From assembly GCF_001612905.1 (NCBI RefSeq), contig NZ_BDBI01000023.1, forward strand, positions 1-64,000: DNA of 64,000 bases. Reading direction: 5' to 3'. The DNA comes from Nocardia ignorata NBRC 108230. GTDB taxonomy: Bacteria > Actinomycetota > Actinomycetes > Mycobacteriales > Mycobacteriaceae. The notes under the pieces were generated by a model. It did not search any database. It had not been told where the DNA came from and saw only the letters and a list, made by a program, of their open reading frames with translations. Made by a program: the position numbers and the translations under genes. Below are positions 40,964 through 50,483 of the stretch, piece by piece. Each line of letters opens with the position of its first letter. Position 1 is the first letter of the stretch.

Positions 40964-41872
40964 ATGCCCGAGACAGCAACCTTGACGTGGACCGAACGGG
41001 TCGACCCGACCACCGTCGATCGCATCCGCACCCTGCTCGACCGCGCGAAGTCCGCCGACGGCGTAGCTCCCGTCTCCGAGCAAGCGATCCTGTCGCTCAC
41101 CGAAACCGACCCCGGCACAAGGCATCTGCTCGCCGAACGAAACGGCGCAATCGTCGGCTACGCGAATCTTGCTGCGGCACACGGGGAACACCCCGCAATG
41201 GCGGAAGTGGCCGTCGACCCCGACGCGCGTCGCCACGGCATCGGCACCGATCTCGTCCGCACGGCTCTCGCCGAAGGCAGCGCGGGCGCCCGCGTCTGGG
41301 CCCACGGCGATCTGCCCGCCGCCAAAGCCCTCGCCGCCGCCCTGAAACTGACGACAGCACGCGAACTCTGGCAGATGCGCCGCAGCCTGGCAACTCCCGA
41401 GCTACCCCCTCCCGGGGTCCCCGAAGGCCTCGTCCTGCGCACCTACGAAGGCCCCGCCGACGATGCCGAACTGTTGCGGGTCAACAACGCCGCCTTCGCC
41501 TGGCATCCCGAACAGGGCGGCTGGACCGAACGCGACATCGCCGCCCGCCGCGCGGAATCCTGGTTCGATCCGGCCGGGCTCTTCCTGGCCTTCGACGCCG
41601 CCGATCCCGACCGTCTGCTCGGCTTCCACTGGACCAAGGCGCACCCCGATGCCGCCCCGGCGGGCGAGGTCTACGTCGTCGGTATCGACCCCGCCGCGCA
41701 GGGCCGTGGCCTGGGCCGACTGCTCACCCTGGCCGGATTGCACCACCTGCGCGACACGGGCCTGACCGAGGTGCTGCTCTACACCGAAGCCGACAACCAC
41801 GCCGCCGTGCGGACCTACACCGGACTGGGCTTCGCACCGGCCCATATCGACGTCGCCTACGCGCTGAGCTGA
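40964..41872 (+). CDS. mshD: Mycothiol synthase (acetyl-CoA:Cys-GlcN-Ins acetyltransferase)
   Basis: 302 residues with two GNAT domains, the MshD layout. The C-terminal active domain has the acetyl-CoA loop QGRGLGRLLTLAGL. The N-terminal one keeps DARRHGIGTDLV. The enzyme acetylates Cys-GlcN-Ins to finish mycothiol, the main thiol of these bacteria. ATG 40964 follows GAGGAGGAGG directly. Placed 46 bp after glnR, it may be co-transcribed. It links to the CydDC and rhodanese genes through thiol metabolism. Confidence 0.93.
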   Translation: MPETATLTWTERVDPTTVDRIRTLLDRAKSADGVAPVSEQAILSLTETDPGTRHLLAERNGAIVGYANLAAAHGEHPAMAEVAVDPDARRHGIGTDLVRTALAEGSAGARVWAHGDLPAAKALAAALKLTTARELWQMRRSLATPELPPPGVPEGLVLRTYEGPADDAELLRVNNAAFAWHPEQGGWTERDIAARRAESWFDPAGLFLAFDAADPDRLLGFHWTKAHPDAAPAGEVYVVGIDPAAQGRGLGRLLTLAGLHHLRDTGLTEVLLYTEADNHAAVRTYTGLGFAPAHIDVAYALS

Positions 41873-41987
41873 CCAGCTGCGAGACAGCTCACAGTTCCTC
41901 GGCAACCCTGAATATTGTGAGGATGACCGGGTGCCGACGAGTAAAACTGGGGCAAACATCACACGCTCGGTCTAATCGCGCCGGGCT

Positions 41988-42031
41988 GTTCATTCTCCGT
42001 TAACCCACCTCGGGCCAACTGTCAACCGGGC
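41988..42031 (+). promoter_or_regulatory. Candidate Pho boxes upstream of pstS
   Basis: GTTCATTCTCC (41988-41998) and GTTAACCCACC (41999-42009) form a direct repeat with an 11-bp period, matching the GTTCACC-type PHO box of Streptomyces. After an 11-nt gap GTCAACCGGGC (42021-42031) is in the same register. A phosphate-starvation regulator (PhoP or RegX3 type) is the expected binder. Confidence 0.55.
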
Positions 42032-42157
42032 GAACCTACGTTACTTCTGGGCGGCACAGTCGTCGCCTGGTGCTCGCGTTCACCCGCGATCCGCACCACC
42101 CAACTCGCCCGGGCCGGTGAGGGACCGAGCGAGTTCGTCAGCAATGTCGGAGGAAAA

Positions 42158-43267
42158 GTGAACTTCAAGCGCACCAGCGCCCTGGTCGGCGTCTTCGCCG
42201 CGGGTGCCATGTCTCTGGCCGCCTGTGGCAGTGACGACAACACCGGTGACAACGGCGTGGCCGCCAACAGCGCCGTCGAATGCTCGGGCAAGAAGGCGCT
42301 CAAGGCGAGCGGTTCGTCGGCGCAGAAGAACGCCATGGAGCGCTTCGTCGCCGCTTACGAGGCCAACTGCGACGGCTTCACCCTGAACTACACCTCGAGC
42401 GGCTCCGGTGCCGGTGTCAACGAGTTCCTCGGTAACCAGACCGACTTCGCCGGTTCGGACTCCCCGCTCAGCTCCAAGAAGGACGAGCCCGCCAAGGCGC
42501 AGGAGCGTTGCGCGAGCCCGGCGTGGAATCTGCCGACCGTCTTCGGCCCGATCGCCATCACCTACAACATCGACGGCGTCACCGACCTGGTTCTCGACGG
42601 TCCGACCGCCGCCAAGGTCTTCAGCGGTGCTGTCGCCACCTGGGACGCCCCCGAGATCAAGGCGCTCAACCCGAACGCCAAGCTCCCCGCGGAGAAGATC
42701 GCCGTGATCTACCGCTCCGACGAGTCGGGCACCACCGACAACTTCCAGCTCTACCTCGACGCCGCCTCCGATGGCGCGTGGGGCAAGGGCGGGGGCAAGA
42801 CCTTCAACGGTGGTATCGGCGAGGGCGCCAAGGGCAACGAGGGCACCTCGGCCGCCATCAAGAACACCAAGAACTCGATCACCTACAACGAGTGGTCCTT
42901 CGCCAAGGCGCAGAACCTGTCGATCGCCCAGATCATCACCTCGGCTTCCAAGGACCCGGTCGCGCTGAGCACCGAGTCGGCGGGCAAGGCCATCGACGCC
43001 GCCAAGATCAAGGGCGAGGGCAACGACCTCGTTCTCGACGTGAGCTCGTTCTACAAGCCGGCCGAGGCGGGCGCGTACCCGATCATCATGCCGACGTACG
43101 AGATCGTGTGCTCCAAGTACGCCGATGCCGAGACGGCCAAGGCCGTCAAGGCGTTCCTCACCTCGGCCGTCACCAACGGTCAGGACGGACTGGACCAGGC
43201 CGGCTACATCGCCATCCCGGAAAAGTTCAAGACCAAGCTGACCACCGCGATCAACGCCATCTCCTGA
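42158..43267 (+). CDS. pstS: Phosphate ABC transporter substrate-binding lipoprotein
   Basis: 369 residues. Lipoprotein signal with lipobox LAAC (Cys23). The phosphate-binding loop appears in ASGSSAQKNAMERFV and in the YRSDESGTTDNFQLYL segment, where Ser/Arg/Asp side chains bind phosphate. GTG 42158 follows GGAGGAAAA. The first gene of pstSCAB, preceded by candidate Pho boxes and a 126-bp leader. Confidence 0.96.
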   Translation: MNFKRTSALVGVFAAGAMSLAACGSDDNTGDNGVAANSAVECSGKKALKASGSSAQKNAMERFVAAYEANCDGFTLNYTSSGSGAGVNEFLGNQTDFAGSDSPLSSKKDEPAKAQERCASPAWNLPTVFGPIAITYNIDGVTDLVLDGPTAAKVFSGAVATWDAPEIKALNPNAKLPAEKIAVIYRSDESGTTDNFQLYLDAASDGAWGKGGGKTFNGGIGEGAKGNEGTSAAIKNTKNSITYNEWSFAKAQNLSIAQIITSASKDPVALSTESAGKAIDAAKIKGEGNDLVLDVSSFYKPAEAGAYPIIMPTYEIVCSKYADAETAKAVKAFLTSAVTNGQDGLDQAGYIAIPEKFKTKLTTAINAIS

Positions 43268-43281
43268 TCGCTGCGTAGGCC

Positions 43282-44331
43282 ATGACCATGCACCCTGAGG
43301 TGACCGCACCGGGCTCGTCGGATTCGACGGGCCCGCGGGCGGCCGGAGATACTTCGCATATGCCGACCGAACCGAAATTCGACAAGGCCCCGGAGAAGGG
43401 TCGTTCCGGGCGCCTGAACGCCGAGACGATCTTTCGGTGGCTGGCCACCGCGGCGGGCGCGACCATTGTCGCGGCCATCGCGTTGATCGCGTTGTTCCTG
43501 CTGATCCGCGCGGTCCCCTCGCTCATGGCCGACAACGCCAACTTCTTCACCAGCACGGAATTCTCCACCGGTGACGCGAACAACCTGCGCTTCGGCATCC
43601 GTGACCTGTTCATGGTCACGGTGCTGAGCTCGGTGTTCGCGCTCATCGTCGCGGTGCCGATCGGCGTCGGCATCGCGCTGTTCCTCACCCAGTACGCGCC
43701 GGCGCGACTGGGCAAGCCGTTCACGATGCTGATCGACCTGCTGGCCGCGGTGCCGTCGATCGTGTTCGGCCTGTGGGGCTTCCTCGTGCTCGCCCCGCAG
43801 ATCTCGCCGGTGCAGCAGTTCCTCAACGACAACCTCGGCTGGTTCTTCCTGTTCTCCGACGGCAATGTCACGATCGCCGGTGGTGGCACCATCTTCACCG
43901 CCGGTGTGGTGTTGGCCGTGATGATCCTGCCGATCATCACCTCGGTGGCTCGCGAGGTGTTCGCGCTCACCCCCCGCGCGCACATCGAAGCCGCCCAGGC
44001 CCTCGGCGCCACGAAGTGGGAAGTCGTGCGGATGACCGTGCTGCCCTACGGCCGCAGCGGTGTGATCGCCGGTTCCATGCTCGGCCTCGGCCGCGCGCTC
44101 GGTGAGACGATCGCCGTGCTCGTGGTGCTGCGTACCGCGAGCAACGCGGGTACCTGGTCGCTGTTCGACGGTGGTTACACCTTCGCCTCCAAGATCGCCT
44201 CGGCCGCCTCGGAATTCAGCTCCCCGCTGCCGACCGGCGCCTACATCGCCGCGGGCTTCGTCCTCTTCGCGCTGACCTTCGTCGTCAACGCACTGGCCCG
44301 CCTGGCCTCCGGTGGAAAGGTGAACGGCTGA
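43282..44331 (+). CDS. pstC: Phosphate ABC transporter permease PstC
   Basis: 349 residues, a 50-residue hydrophilic N-terminus and about six helices. ATIVAAIALIALFLLIRAVPSLM is helix 1, and the EAA-type loop is HIEAAQALGATKWEVVRMTVLPYGRSGV. The tail ends with LARLASGGKVNG. It starts 14 bp after pstS and its stop overlaps the pstA start (TGATG). Confidence 0.95.
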   Translation: MTMHPEVTAPGSSDSTGPRAAGDTSHMPTEPKFDKAPEKGRSGRLNAETIFRWLATAAGATIVAAIALIALFLLIRAVPSLMADNANFFTSTEFSTGDANNLRFGIRDLFMVTVLSSVFALIVAVPIGVGIALFLTQYAPARLGKPFTMLIDLLAAVPSIVFGLWGFLVLAPQISPVQQFLNDNLGWFFLFSDGNVTIAGGGTIFTAGVVLAVMILPIITSVAREVFALTPRAHIEAAQALGATKWEVVRMTVLPYGRSGVIAGSMLGLGRALGETIAVLVVLRTASNAGTWSLFDGGYTFASKIASAASEFSSPLPTGAYIAAGFVLFALTFVVNALARLASGGKVNG

Positions 44332-45236
44332 TGACCACCACATCGACCCTCGACAAGCCGGTCAAGGCGCCGACGTTCCGCCATGTCAGCAACAGCAGGC
44401 GGATCAAGAACAACATCGCCACCGGTCTGGTCACCCTGTGCTTCGTGATCGCGCTGATCCCGCTGGTGTGGGTGCTCGGCCTGGTCGTGGTGAAGGGCAT
44501 CGGCTCGATCGTCACCGCCGACTGGTGGTTCAACTCGCAGAAGGGCATCCTGCCGGACCAGTCCGGCGGCGGTGTGTACCACGCGATCTACGGCACGATC
44601 GTGCAGGCGCTGATCGCGACCGTCATCGCGGTGCCGCTCGGCGTGATGGCCGCCGTGTACTTGGTGGAATACGGTCGCGGCAAGCTGGCCAAGGTCACCA
44701 CCTTCATGGTCGACATCCTCGCCGGTGTGCCCTCGATCGTCGCGGCGCTGTTCATCTTCGCGCTGTGGATCGCCACGCTCGGTATGCCGCAGAGTTCCTT
44801 CGCGGTGTCGCTGGCACTTGTGCTGCTGATGCTTCCGGTGGTGGTGCGCAACACCGAGGAGATGCTGAAGCTGGTGCCCGACGAACTGCGCGAGGCCTCC
44901 TACGCGCTCGGCGTGCCCAAGTGGAAGACCATCCTGCGGATCGTCATCCCCACCGCCGCGCCGGGCATGATCTCGGGCATCCTGCTCGCCCTTGCCCGCG
45001 TGATGGGTGAGACCGCGCCCGTGCTGGTGCTGGTCGGTTACTCGAAGTCGATCAACCAGAACATCTTCGACGGCAACATGGCCTCGCTGCCGCTGCTGAT
45101 CTACCAGGAGCTGGCCAACCCGGAGCCGGCCGGTCGCGCGCGTGTCTGGGGTGCGGCGCTCACGCTGATCCTGCTCATCGCGCTGCTGTACCTGGCTGCC
45201 GCCGCGGTCAACAAGCTGCTCACCCGGAACCGATAG
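44331..45236 (+). CDS. pstA: Phosphate ABC transporter permease PstA
   Basis: 301 residues, six helices. The EAA loop is LREASYALGVPKWKTILRIVIPTAAPG. ADWWFNSQKGILPDQSGGGVYHAIYGTI is a PstA family block. It pairs with PstC to form the channel. Coupled by one base to pstC, and 18 bp before pstB. Confidence 0.95.
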   Translation: MTTTSTLDKPVKAPTFRHVSNSRRIKNNIATGLVTLCFVIALIPLVWVLGLVVVKGIGSIVTADWWFNSQKGILPDQSGGGVYHAIYGTIVQALIATVIAVPLGVMAAVYLVEYGRGKLAKVTTFMVDILAGVPSIVAALFIFALWIATLGMPQSSFAVSLALVLLMLPVVVRNTEEMLKLVPDELREASYALGVPKWKTILRIVIPTAAPGMISGILLALARVMGETAPVLVLVGYSKSINQNIFDGNMASLPLLIYQELANPEPAGRARVWGAALTLILLIALLYLAAAAVNKLLTRNR

Positions 45237-45254
45237 AAGCGAACGGAAACTCCC

Positions 45255-46031
45255 ATGGCCAAGCGGATCGACGTCAAAGATCTCAACATCTACTACGGCA
45301 GCTTCCACGCCGTGTCGAACGTGGACCTGACCGTGCTGCCGCGCAGCGTCACCGCCTTCATCGGTCCCTCCGGTTGTGGCAAGTCCACCGTGCTGCGCTC
45401 GCTCAACCGCATGCACGAGGTGACCCCGAACGCCCGCGTCGAAGGTGCCGTGCTGCTCGACGGCGAGGACATCTACGGTTCGGCGATCGACCCGGTGGGT
45501 GTGCGCCGCACCATCGGCATGGTATTCCAGCGCCCGAACCCGTTCCCCACCATGTCGATTCGCGACAACGTGGTGGCCGGGCTGAAGCTGCAGGGTGTGC
45601 GCAACAAGAAGGAACTCGACGAGGTCGCCGAGCGCTCGCTGCGCGGTGCGAACCTGTGGAACGAGGTCAAGGACCGTCTCGACAAGCCCGGTGGTGGTCT
45701 GTCGGGTGGTCAGCAGCAGCGTCTGTGCATCGCCCGCGCGATCGCGGTGTCGCCCGACGTGCTGCTGATGGACGAGCCCTGCTCGGCCCTCGACCCCATC
45801 TCCACCCTGGCGATCGAGGACCTGATCACCGAACTCAAGAAGGAGTTCACGATCGTCATCGTCACGCACAACATGCAGCAGGCCGCCCGCGTGAGCGACC
45901 AGACCGGTTTCTTCAACCTCGAGGCCCAGGGCAAGCCCGGCAGGCTCATCGAGATCGATGACACCGAGAAGATCTTCTCCAATCCCACCCAGCGCGCCAC
46001 CGAGGACTACATCTCCGGCCGCTTCGGATAA
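45255..46031 (+). CDS. pstB: Phosphate ABC transporter ATPase
   Basis: 258 residues. Walker A GPSGCGKST (about 39-47), signature LSGGQQQR, Walker B LLMDEPCSALDP and H-loop VTHN. MVFQRPNPFPTMSIRDNV is the PstB Q-loop signature. It powers phosphate uptake. A strong bidirectional terminator starts 8 bp after the stop. Confidence 0.97.
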   Translation: MAKRIDVKDLNIYYGSFHAVSNVDLTVLPRSVTAFIGPSGCGKSTVLRSLNRMHEVTPNARVEGAVLLDGEDIYGSAIDPVGVRRTIGMVFQRPNPFPTMSIRDNVVAGLKLQGVRNKKELDEVAERSLRGANLWNEVKDRLDKPGGGLSGGQQQRLCIARAIAVSPDVLLMDEPCSALDPISTLAIEDLITELKKEFTIVIVTHNMQQAARVSDQTGFFNLEAQGKPGRLIEIDDTEKIFSNPTQRATEDYISGRFG

Positions 46032-46038
46032 GGGATCC

Positions 46039-46086
46039 AACGAGAAAGCCCCCGCACTCCTTCGGGAGGGCGGGGGCTTTCTCGTT
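46039..46086. terminator. Bidirectional terminator between pstB and phoU
   Basis: AACGAGAAAGCCCCCGC / GCGGGGGCTTTCTCGTT, 17-bp perfect stem with the inner loop hairpin CTCC-TTCG-GGAG, T-rich on both sides. Confidence 0.9.
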
Positions 46087-46094
46087 GTACTGCT

Positions 46095-46754
46095 TCAGCT
46101 TTCGATTTCGCCGTCCGGGAGCACACCGGTGACCAGGAAGATCACGCGGCGGCCGATCTCGACGGCGTGGTCGGCGAAGCGCTCGTAGTAACGGCCGAGG
46201 AGGGTGACGTCGACGGCGGCGGCGACGCCGTACTTCCACTCCCGGTCCATCAGGAGGGTGAACAGGTGGCGGTGGAGGTCGTCCATCGCCTCGTCGTCCT
46301 GGTTGAGCTGGGCGGCGCGCTCGGGATCGCGGGTCTCGAGCACCTCTTTGGCGCCCGCACCCATGTTCACCGCGATGCGGCCCATCTCGGCGAAGTAGCC
46401 GTTCACCGATTCGGGCAGGGCGTGGTTGGGGTGGCGGCGGCGGGTCACCTTGGCGACGTGCAGGGCCAGCGCGCCCATGCGGTTCACATCGCCGACGATC
46501 TGGATGGCACTGACCACCTGACGCAGGTCGCCCGCGACGGGGGCCTGCAGCGCGAGGAGCGCGAACGCCTTCTCCTCGGCCTCGGCGATCATCACCGAGA
46601 TCCGATCCTGCTCACCGATGACCTGCTCGGCGAGCGCGAGGTCGGCCTGCAGCAGCGACTGGGTTGCTTGCTCCATGGCCTGGCCGGCGAGACCGGCCAT
46701 TTCGCCGAGCAGATTGGCGAGCTCGGCCATTTGCTCGTTGTAGATGACACGCAT
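46095..46754 (-). CDS. phoU: Phosphate transport regulator PhoU (PhoY2-like)
   Basis: 219 residues of two PhoU helical bundles, with the metal-binding E/D-xxx-D motifs in AELANLLGEMAGLAGQAM and GDVNRMGALALHVAKV and a repeat in YYERFADHAVEIGRRV. PhoU inhibits the phosphate two-component kinase when phosphate is plentiful and Pst is active. It is convergent with pstB, sharing the terminator. No phosphate sensor kinase lies within this window. Confidence 0.94.
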   Translation of the reverse strand: MRVIYNEQMAELANLLGEMAGLAGQAMEQATQSLLQADLALAEQVIGEQDRISVMIAEAEEKAFALLALQAPVAGDLRQVVSAIQIVGDVNRMGALALHVAKVTRRRHPNHALPESVNGYFAEMGRIAVNMGAGAKEVLETRDPERAAQLNQDDEAMDDLHRHLFTLLMDREWKYGVAAAVDVTLLGRYYERFADHAVEIGRRVIFLVTGVLPDGEIES

Positions 46755-46857
46755 AATGGCTGACCCTAGTGGGTACCGGTACCCCTGTCACCCAACACGG
46801 GGTTAATGCCGTGTGGCACAGTCGTGCCAGCTCAGCGCACGTCGTGAATCGGGCAGC

Positions 46858-48963
46858 TCAGTCGCAGCTGGTGTCGGCGGCGTTCATGTGCTCGAGATCC
46901 GACGGCAGACGCACCGGCGCGGCCGAGACCGGCTCGCCGAGCGACACCGCGGGCAGCTCGGCGCCGACCGTCGTCGGGGTACGCACCTGGCCCGTGTAGT
47001 CCGAGCCGACGACCACCTCGATGATGCCGCTGAGGTCGTCGTCGCGTTGCAGGACCGCGCCGGGGATGGCACTGGCCACGGTCGCGGCGGCCGCCTCGTT
47101 GCCCTCGGCGTAGCGCACCTCGGTGGTGTCGGTGTACTCGGTGGCGTTGGCGACGTTGTAGATGCCGAAACCGAAGTTCGACAGCTTGTTGGCCGCCTGC
47201 CTGGCCATGCCCGCGGTCTGGGTGCCGTTGGTCACCAGCAGCGACACCGACGCCGGGCTCACCGCGTACATCTTGGGCGCCTGGGTGGGAGCCGCGGGTG
47301 TGCTGGGGTTGGTGATCGGCGGCGCGGTCTGCTCACCGGGCAGCGGCTGGTCGTCGATGATCGCGCGGAAGATCGCCTTGATGTCGGCTTCGCGCGGAAT
47401 CTCGTTGCCGTAGGACGTGGTTCCCGCGGTCGGGGCGGTGATGAAGGTGACCGCGCCCGCGTTGACCTTCTGTAGCGACCGGCCGAGCAGGATCAGGTCC
47501 TTGGTCTCGACGCCGTCGACGAAGGTGTGCTGACGGAACGCCTCGACGAAACCCTGCAGCTTGGCCGGGTCGAGCAGCACCTGACCCGACAGCGCACCAC
47601 GCAACAGGGCCGCGAGGAAGGTCTGCTGCCGGTGGATGCGGTCGTAGTCGCTGCGCTCCTCGCCGACCACGTGCCGGGCCCGCACATAGTTGAGGGCGGT
47701 CTCGCCGTTCACGCGCTGCTTGCCCGAGCTCTCGAGCACGGTGCCGAGCACTCCGTCGATGATCGGCTTGGTCGAGCACACCTCGACGCCACCGATCTGG
47801 TCGACCATCGCCTCGAACCCGGCGAAGTCGATGCCGATGAAGTGGCCGATGCTCAGGCCCGACATCTTGCGCACCACGTCGGTCAGGCAGCGCGGGCCGC
47901 CGAGCGCGTAGACGGCGTTGAGCTTGTCGCCCATGGCCGACGGGAACTTCTGGTCGGTGTACTTGCCTTTGTCGTTGTCCCAGCCCGCGCACTGCGGCCG
48001 AGTGACATCGAGGTCGCGCGGGAAGGAGACGACCACCACGCGGGAGCGGTCCTTGGGGATGTGCACCAGCATCGCGGTGTCGGCGCGCGCGCCTTCGGCG
48101 TCGACGGTGGAGCCCGCGCCCATGTCGGCGTTCAGGCCCGCACGGGTGTCGGTGCCGACGATGAGGTAGTTCTCGTCACCGAGCTGCATGTCACCGTCGA
48201 GCACGTCCTCGGTGGCACCGTCGAGGGCCGACACCTGGGTGAAGCCGTTGTTGGTGGCCCGCAGGTAACTCCAGCCACCGCCGGTGACCACCAGCGCCAG
48301 CACGGCGAAGAAGGTGACCGCGACCCGTCCCGCGAGGCGCGCCTGCTTCGCGCGGCGCCGTTCGGGTGTCCGGGCGGCGGCGGTCTTGGTTTCGCCTCGC
48401 TTGGGCTCGACGCGCTTCGGCGGGGCCGCCGGGGTCTCGGTGACGGTGGGCAGGATATCGGTGACCTGCTCGTCGACCCGACGAGCGGGCGGTGCCGTGC
48501 GGACCGTCTTACCCTTCGCCGGGGCGGTTTTGCCCTGGGCGGGCGCCGTCCTGCCCGGCGTGGGAAAAGTCTTGCCCTGCGCGGGAATCGCGGTCGTCGC
48601 GATGCGGTCGGCGGGGGAGTCGGCGCGATGCGGTGCGGCGGGGGCGTCGCCGGCCGAACCGTCGGCGCGTGCCGCGATATCGGGGCGGGGGGTCGGGCGG
48701 GGTGCCTGGTCGCGGGCGCGGCGGCCGGCGCGGGATGTACCCGATGGATCGGCGGGGGCGCGGCGGCTGCGTTTGGTTCGTTCGCTGTCGACCCGGTCGA
48801 CGAGGTCCTGGACGGTGAGCGGGGCCGCGTCGGGATCGGCGTCGGCGTGCCGTGATCGGCGGGAACCGGTGTCCTTCTGTGCGAGCGGTTCGGCAGCCGG
48901 ATAGCGCTCCCACGGGGCGCGACCTCCGGGCCGGGGCGTACGCCCGCGCCGATCGTCACCCAC
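46858..48963 (-). CDS. LytR-CpsA-Psr (LCP) glycopolymer ligase, LytR_C domain
   Basis: 701 residues. Cytoplasmic disordered tail of about 215 residues rich in Pro/Arg/Lys and AQGK repeats, a single helix (VAVTFFAVLALVVTGGGWSYLRA), then the LCP domain with RVVVVSFPRDLDV, HFIGIDFAGFEAMVDQIGGVEV and ALNYVRARHV..SDYDRIHRQQ (arginines and acidic residues for the lipid diphosphate and metal). A LytR_C domain ends the protein (SVSLLVTNGTQTAG). Such enzymes attach arabinogalactan or other glycopolymers to peptidoglycan. GTG 48963 start. Matches Rv0822c in position. Confidence 0.9.
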   Translation of the reverse strand: MGDDRRGRTPRPGGRAPWERYPAAEPLAQKDTGSRRSRHADADPDAAPLTVQDLVDRVDSERTKRSRRAPADPSGTSRAGRRARDQAPRPTPRPDIAARADGSAGDAPAAPHRADSPADRIATTAIPAQGKTFPTPGRTAPAQGKTAPAKGKTVRTAPPARRVDEQVTDILPTVTETPAAPPKRVEPKRGETKTAAARTPERRRAKQARLAGRVAVTFFAVLALVVTGGGWSYLRATNNGFTQVSALDGATEDVLDGDMQLGDENYLIVGTDTRAGLNADMGAGSTVDAEGARADTAMLVHIPKDRSRVVVVSFPRDLDVTRPQCAGWDNDKGKYTDQKFPSAMGDKLNAVYALGGPRCLTDVVRKMSGLSIGHFIGIDFAGFEAMVDQIGGVEVCSTKPIIDGVLGTVLESSGKQRVNGETALNYVRARHVVGEERSDYDRIHRQQTFLAALLRGALSGQVLLDPAKLQGFVEAFRQHTFVDGVETKDLILLGRSLQKVNAGAVTFITAPTAGTTSYGNEIPREADIKAIFRAIIDDQPLPGEQTAPPITNPSTPAAPTQAPKMYAVSPASVSLLVTNGTQTAGMARQAANKLSNFGFGIYNVANATEYTDTTEVRYAEGNEAAAATVASAIPGAVLQRDDDLSGIIEVVVGSDYTGQVRTPTTVGAELPAVSLGEPVSAAPVRLPSDLEHMNAADTSCD

Positions 48964-49000
48964 CAGCGAACCTCACTTCTCTATCTGCCGCATACGCGTC

Positions 49001-49037
49001 ATCGTTCGGCTGCTCGGTCGAACCGGAGCCGAACGAT
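49001..49037. repeat. 11-bp inverted repeat upstream of the LCP gene
   Basis: ATCGTTCGGCT (49001-49011) and AGCCGAACGAT (49027-49037), with a further CGGT/ACCG pairing inside the spacer. It lies 38 bp before the LCP start on the minus strand and 97 bp after the dusB stop. It may be an operator, an mRNA leader stem or a dusB terminator without a T-run. Confidence 0.6.
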
Positions 49038-49133
49038 GTCCGCAATGATAACGATTCCGCCACGAGTAGCCACTCCAGTGCACAACAGATTCGCACGGAA
49101 TCCGGTTGCGACGCGCTGACCAGGGCCGAAGCT

Positions 49134-50297
49134 TTACCCCCCGCTGTGCATCACATCGGCGGCGGTGGGCACGGTGTCGTCCTCGGGGTCGTCGAGCCAC
49201 CCGTCGGGCAGCACGACCTTGGTCTGCGGCGAGCCCTGGCGACCGCGGGGGCCGAGGGCGTCGGTGGGGAAGGGCAGGTCCGGATCGAGCTGTGCGACGA
49301 GGTCCTCGATCTGGCTCAGCGCCGACACGGTGGCGAAGCTGCGGCGCAGCTGCGAGCCGACCGGGAAGCCCATCAGGTACCAGGCCATGTGCTTGCGGAT
49401 ATCGCGCATCGCCTTGTCCTCGCCGTCGTGTTCGGCGAGCAGGGTGGCGTGGCGGATCAGGATCTCGCCGACGCGGCCCAGCGTCGGGCCATCGGGGACC
49501 GGTTCGCCGCGCAGGGCGGCACTGAGCTCGGCGAACAGCCACGGCCTGCCGAGGCAACCACGCCCGACGACCACACCGTCGCACCCGGTCTCGTTCATCA
49601 TGCGCAGCGCGTCGTCGGCGGTGAAGATGTCGCCGTTGCCGAGCACGGGGATGGTGGTGACGGCTTCCTTGAGCCGGGCGATGGCCGACCAGTCGGCCGT
49701 GCCGGAGTACAGCTGCGATGCGGTGCGCGCGTGCAGGGCGACGGCGGCGGCACCCTCGGCCTCGGCGATGCGGCCGGTGTCGAGGTAGGTGTGGTGCTCG
49801 TCGTCGATGCCGATGCGGAACTTGAACGTCACCGGCACGCCTGCCGGTTCGGCGGCCCTGACCATCTCCTTGACGATATTGGCGAACAGCCTGCGCTTGT
49901 AGGGCAGCGCGGAACCGCCGCCGAGCCGGGTGACCTTGCGTACCGGGCAGCCGAGATTCAGGTCGATGTGGTCGGCCCAGCCCTCACCGACGACGATGCG
50001 AACGGCCTCGCCGAGCGTCTTCGGGTCGACACCGTAGAGCTGCATCGAGCGCGGATGCTCGTCGGCGTCGAACGACATCATGTGCAGCGTCTTCTCGTTG
50101 CGCTCGACCACCGCGCGGGCGGTGATCATCTCGCACACGTAGATGGCGGTCTTGCTGCCGAATTCGCGGCACAGCTTGCGGAAGGCCAGGTTGGTGATGC
50201 CCGCCATGGGTGCGAGCACGACGGGCGGATCGACCGGGTAGGGCCCGATCCGCAGCGTGGTCGGTGCCTGGGGCATCGTGATAGTCACGTCTGCCAT
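49134..50297 (-). CDS. dusB: tRNA-dihydrouridine synthase B
   Basis: 387 residues. FMN-binding TIM barrel starting VVLAPMAGITNLAFRKLCREFGS. The catalytic cysteine is in DLNLGCPVRKVTRLGGGSAL, and the C-terminal helical domain binds tRNA (RDIRKHMAWYLMGFPVGSQLRR). It reduces a D-loop uridine to dihydrouridine. ATG 50297 begins MADVTITMPQ; the longer frame to 50366 is open but weaker. Matches Rv0823c in context. Confidence 0.93.
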   Translation of the reverse strand: MADVTITMPQAPTTLRIGPYPVDPPVVLAPMAGITNLAFRKLCREFGSKTAIYVCEMITARAVVERNEKTLHMMSFDADEHPRSMQLYGVDPKTLGEAVRIVVGEGWADHIDLNLGCPVRKVTRLGGGSALPYKRRLFANIVKEMVRAAEPAGVPVTFKFRIGIDDEHHTYLDTGRIAEAEGAAAVALHARTASQLYSGTADWSAIARLKEAVTTIPVLGNGDIFTADDALRMMNETGCDGVVVGRGCLGRPWLFAELSAALRGEPVPDGPTLGRVGEILIRHATLLAEHDGEDKAMRDIRKHMAWYLMGFPVGSQLRRSFATVSALSQIEDLVAQLDPDLPFPTDALGPRGRQGSPQTKVVLPDGWLDDPEDDTVPTAADVMHSGG

Positions 50298-50483
50298 TCT
50301 CGCATCCACCCGGATGTGATCGATCTCGCGTACCGGCGACTTCGGCCGGGTCACGGGGCACTCCACAAAGGCTCGGCGGCATGTATGTGGTACTCAACGT
50401 TCGGGATATGTCTCTCGGCTCAGTAGCCTGTGCTTTGCCGCAGCAGGCGGCGCGCTGTCCCCACATCATCGGAGAAGACCCCC

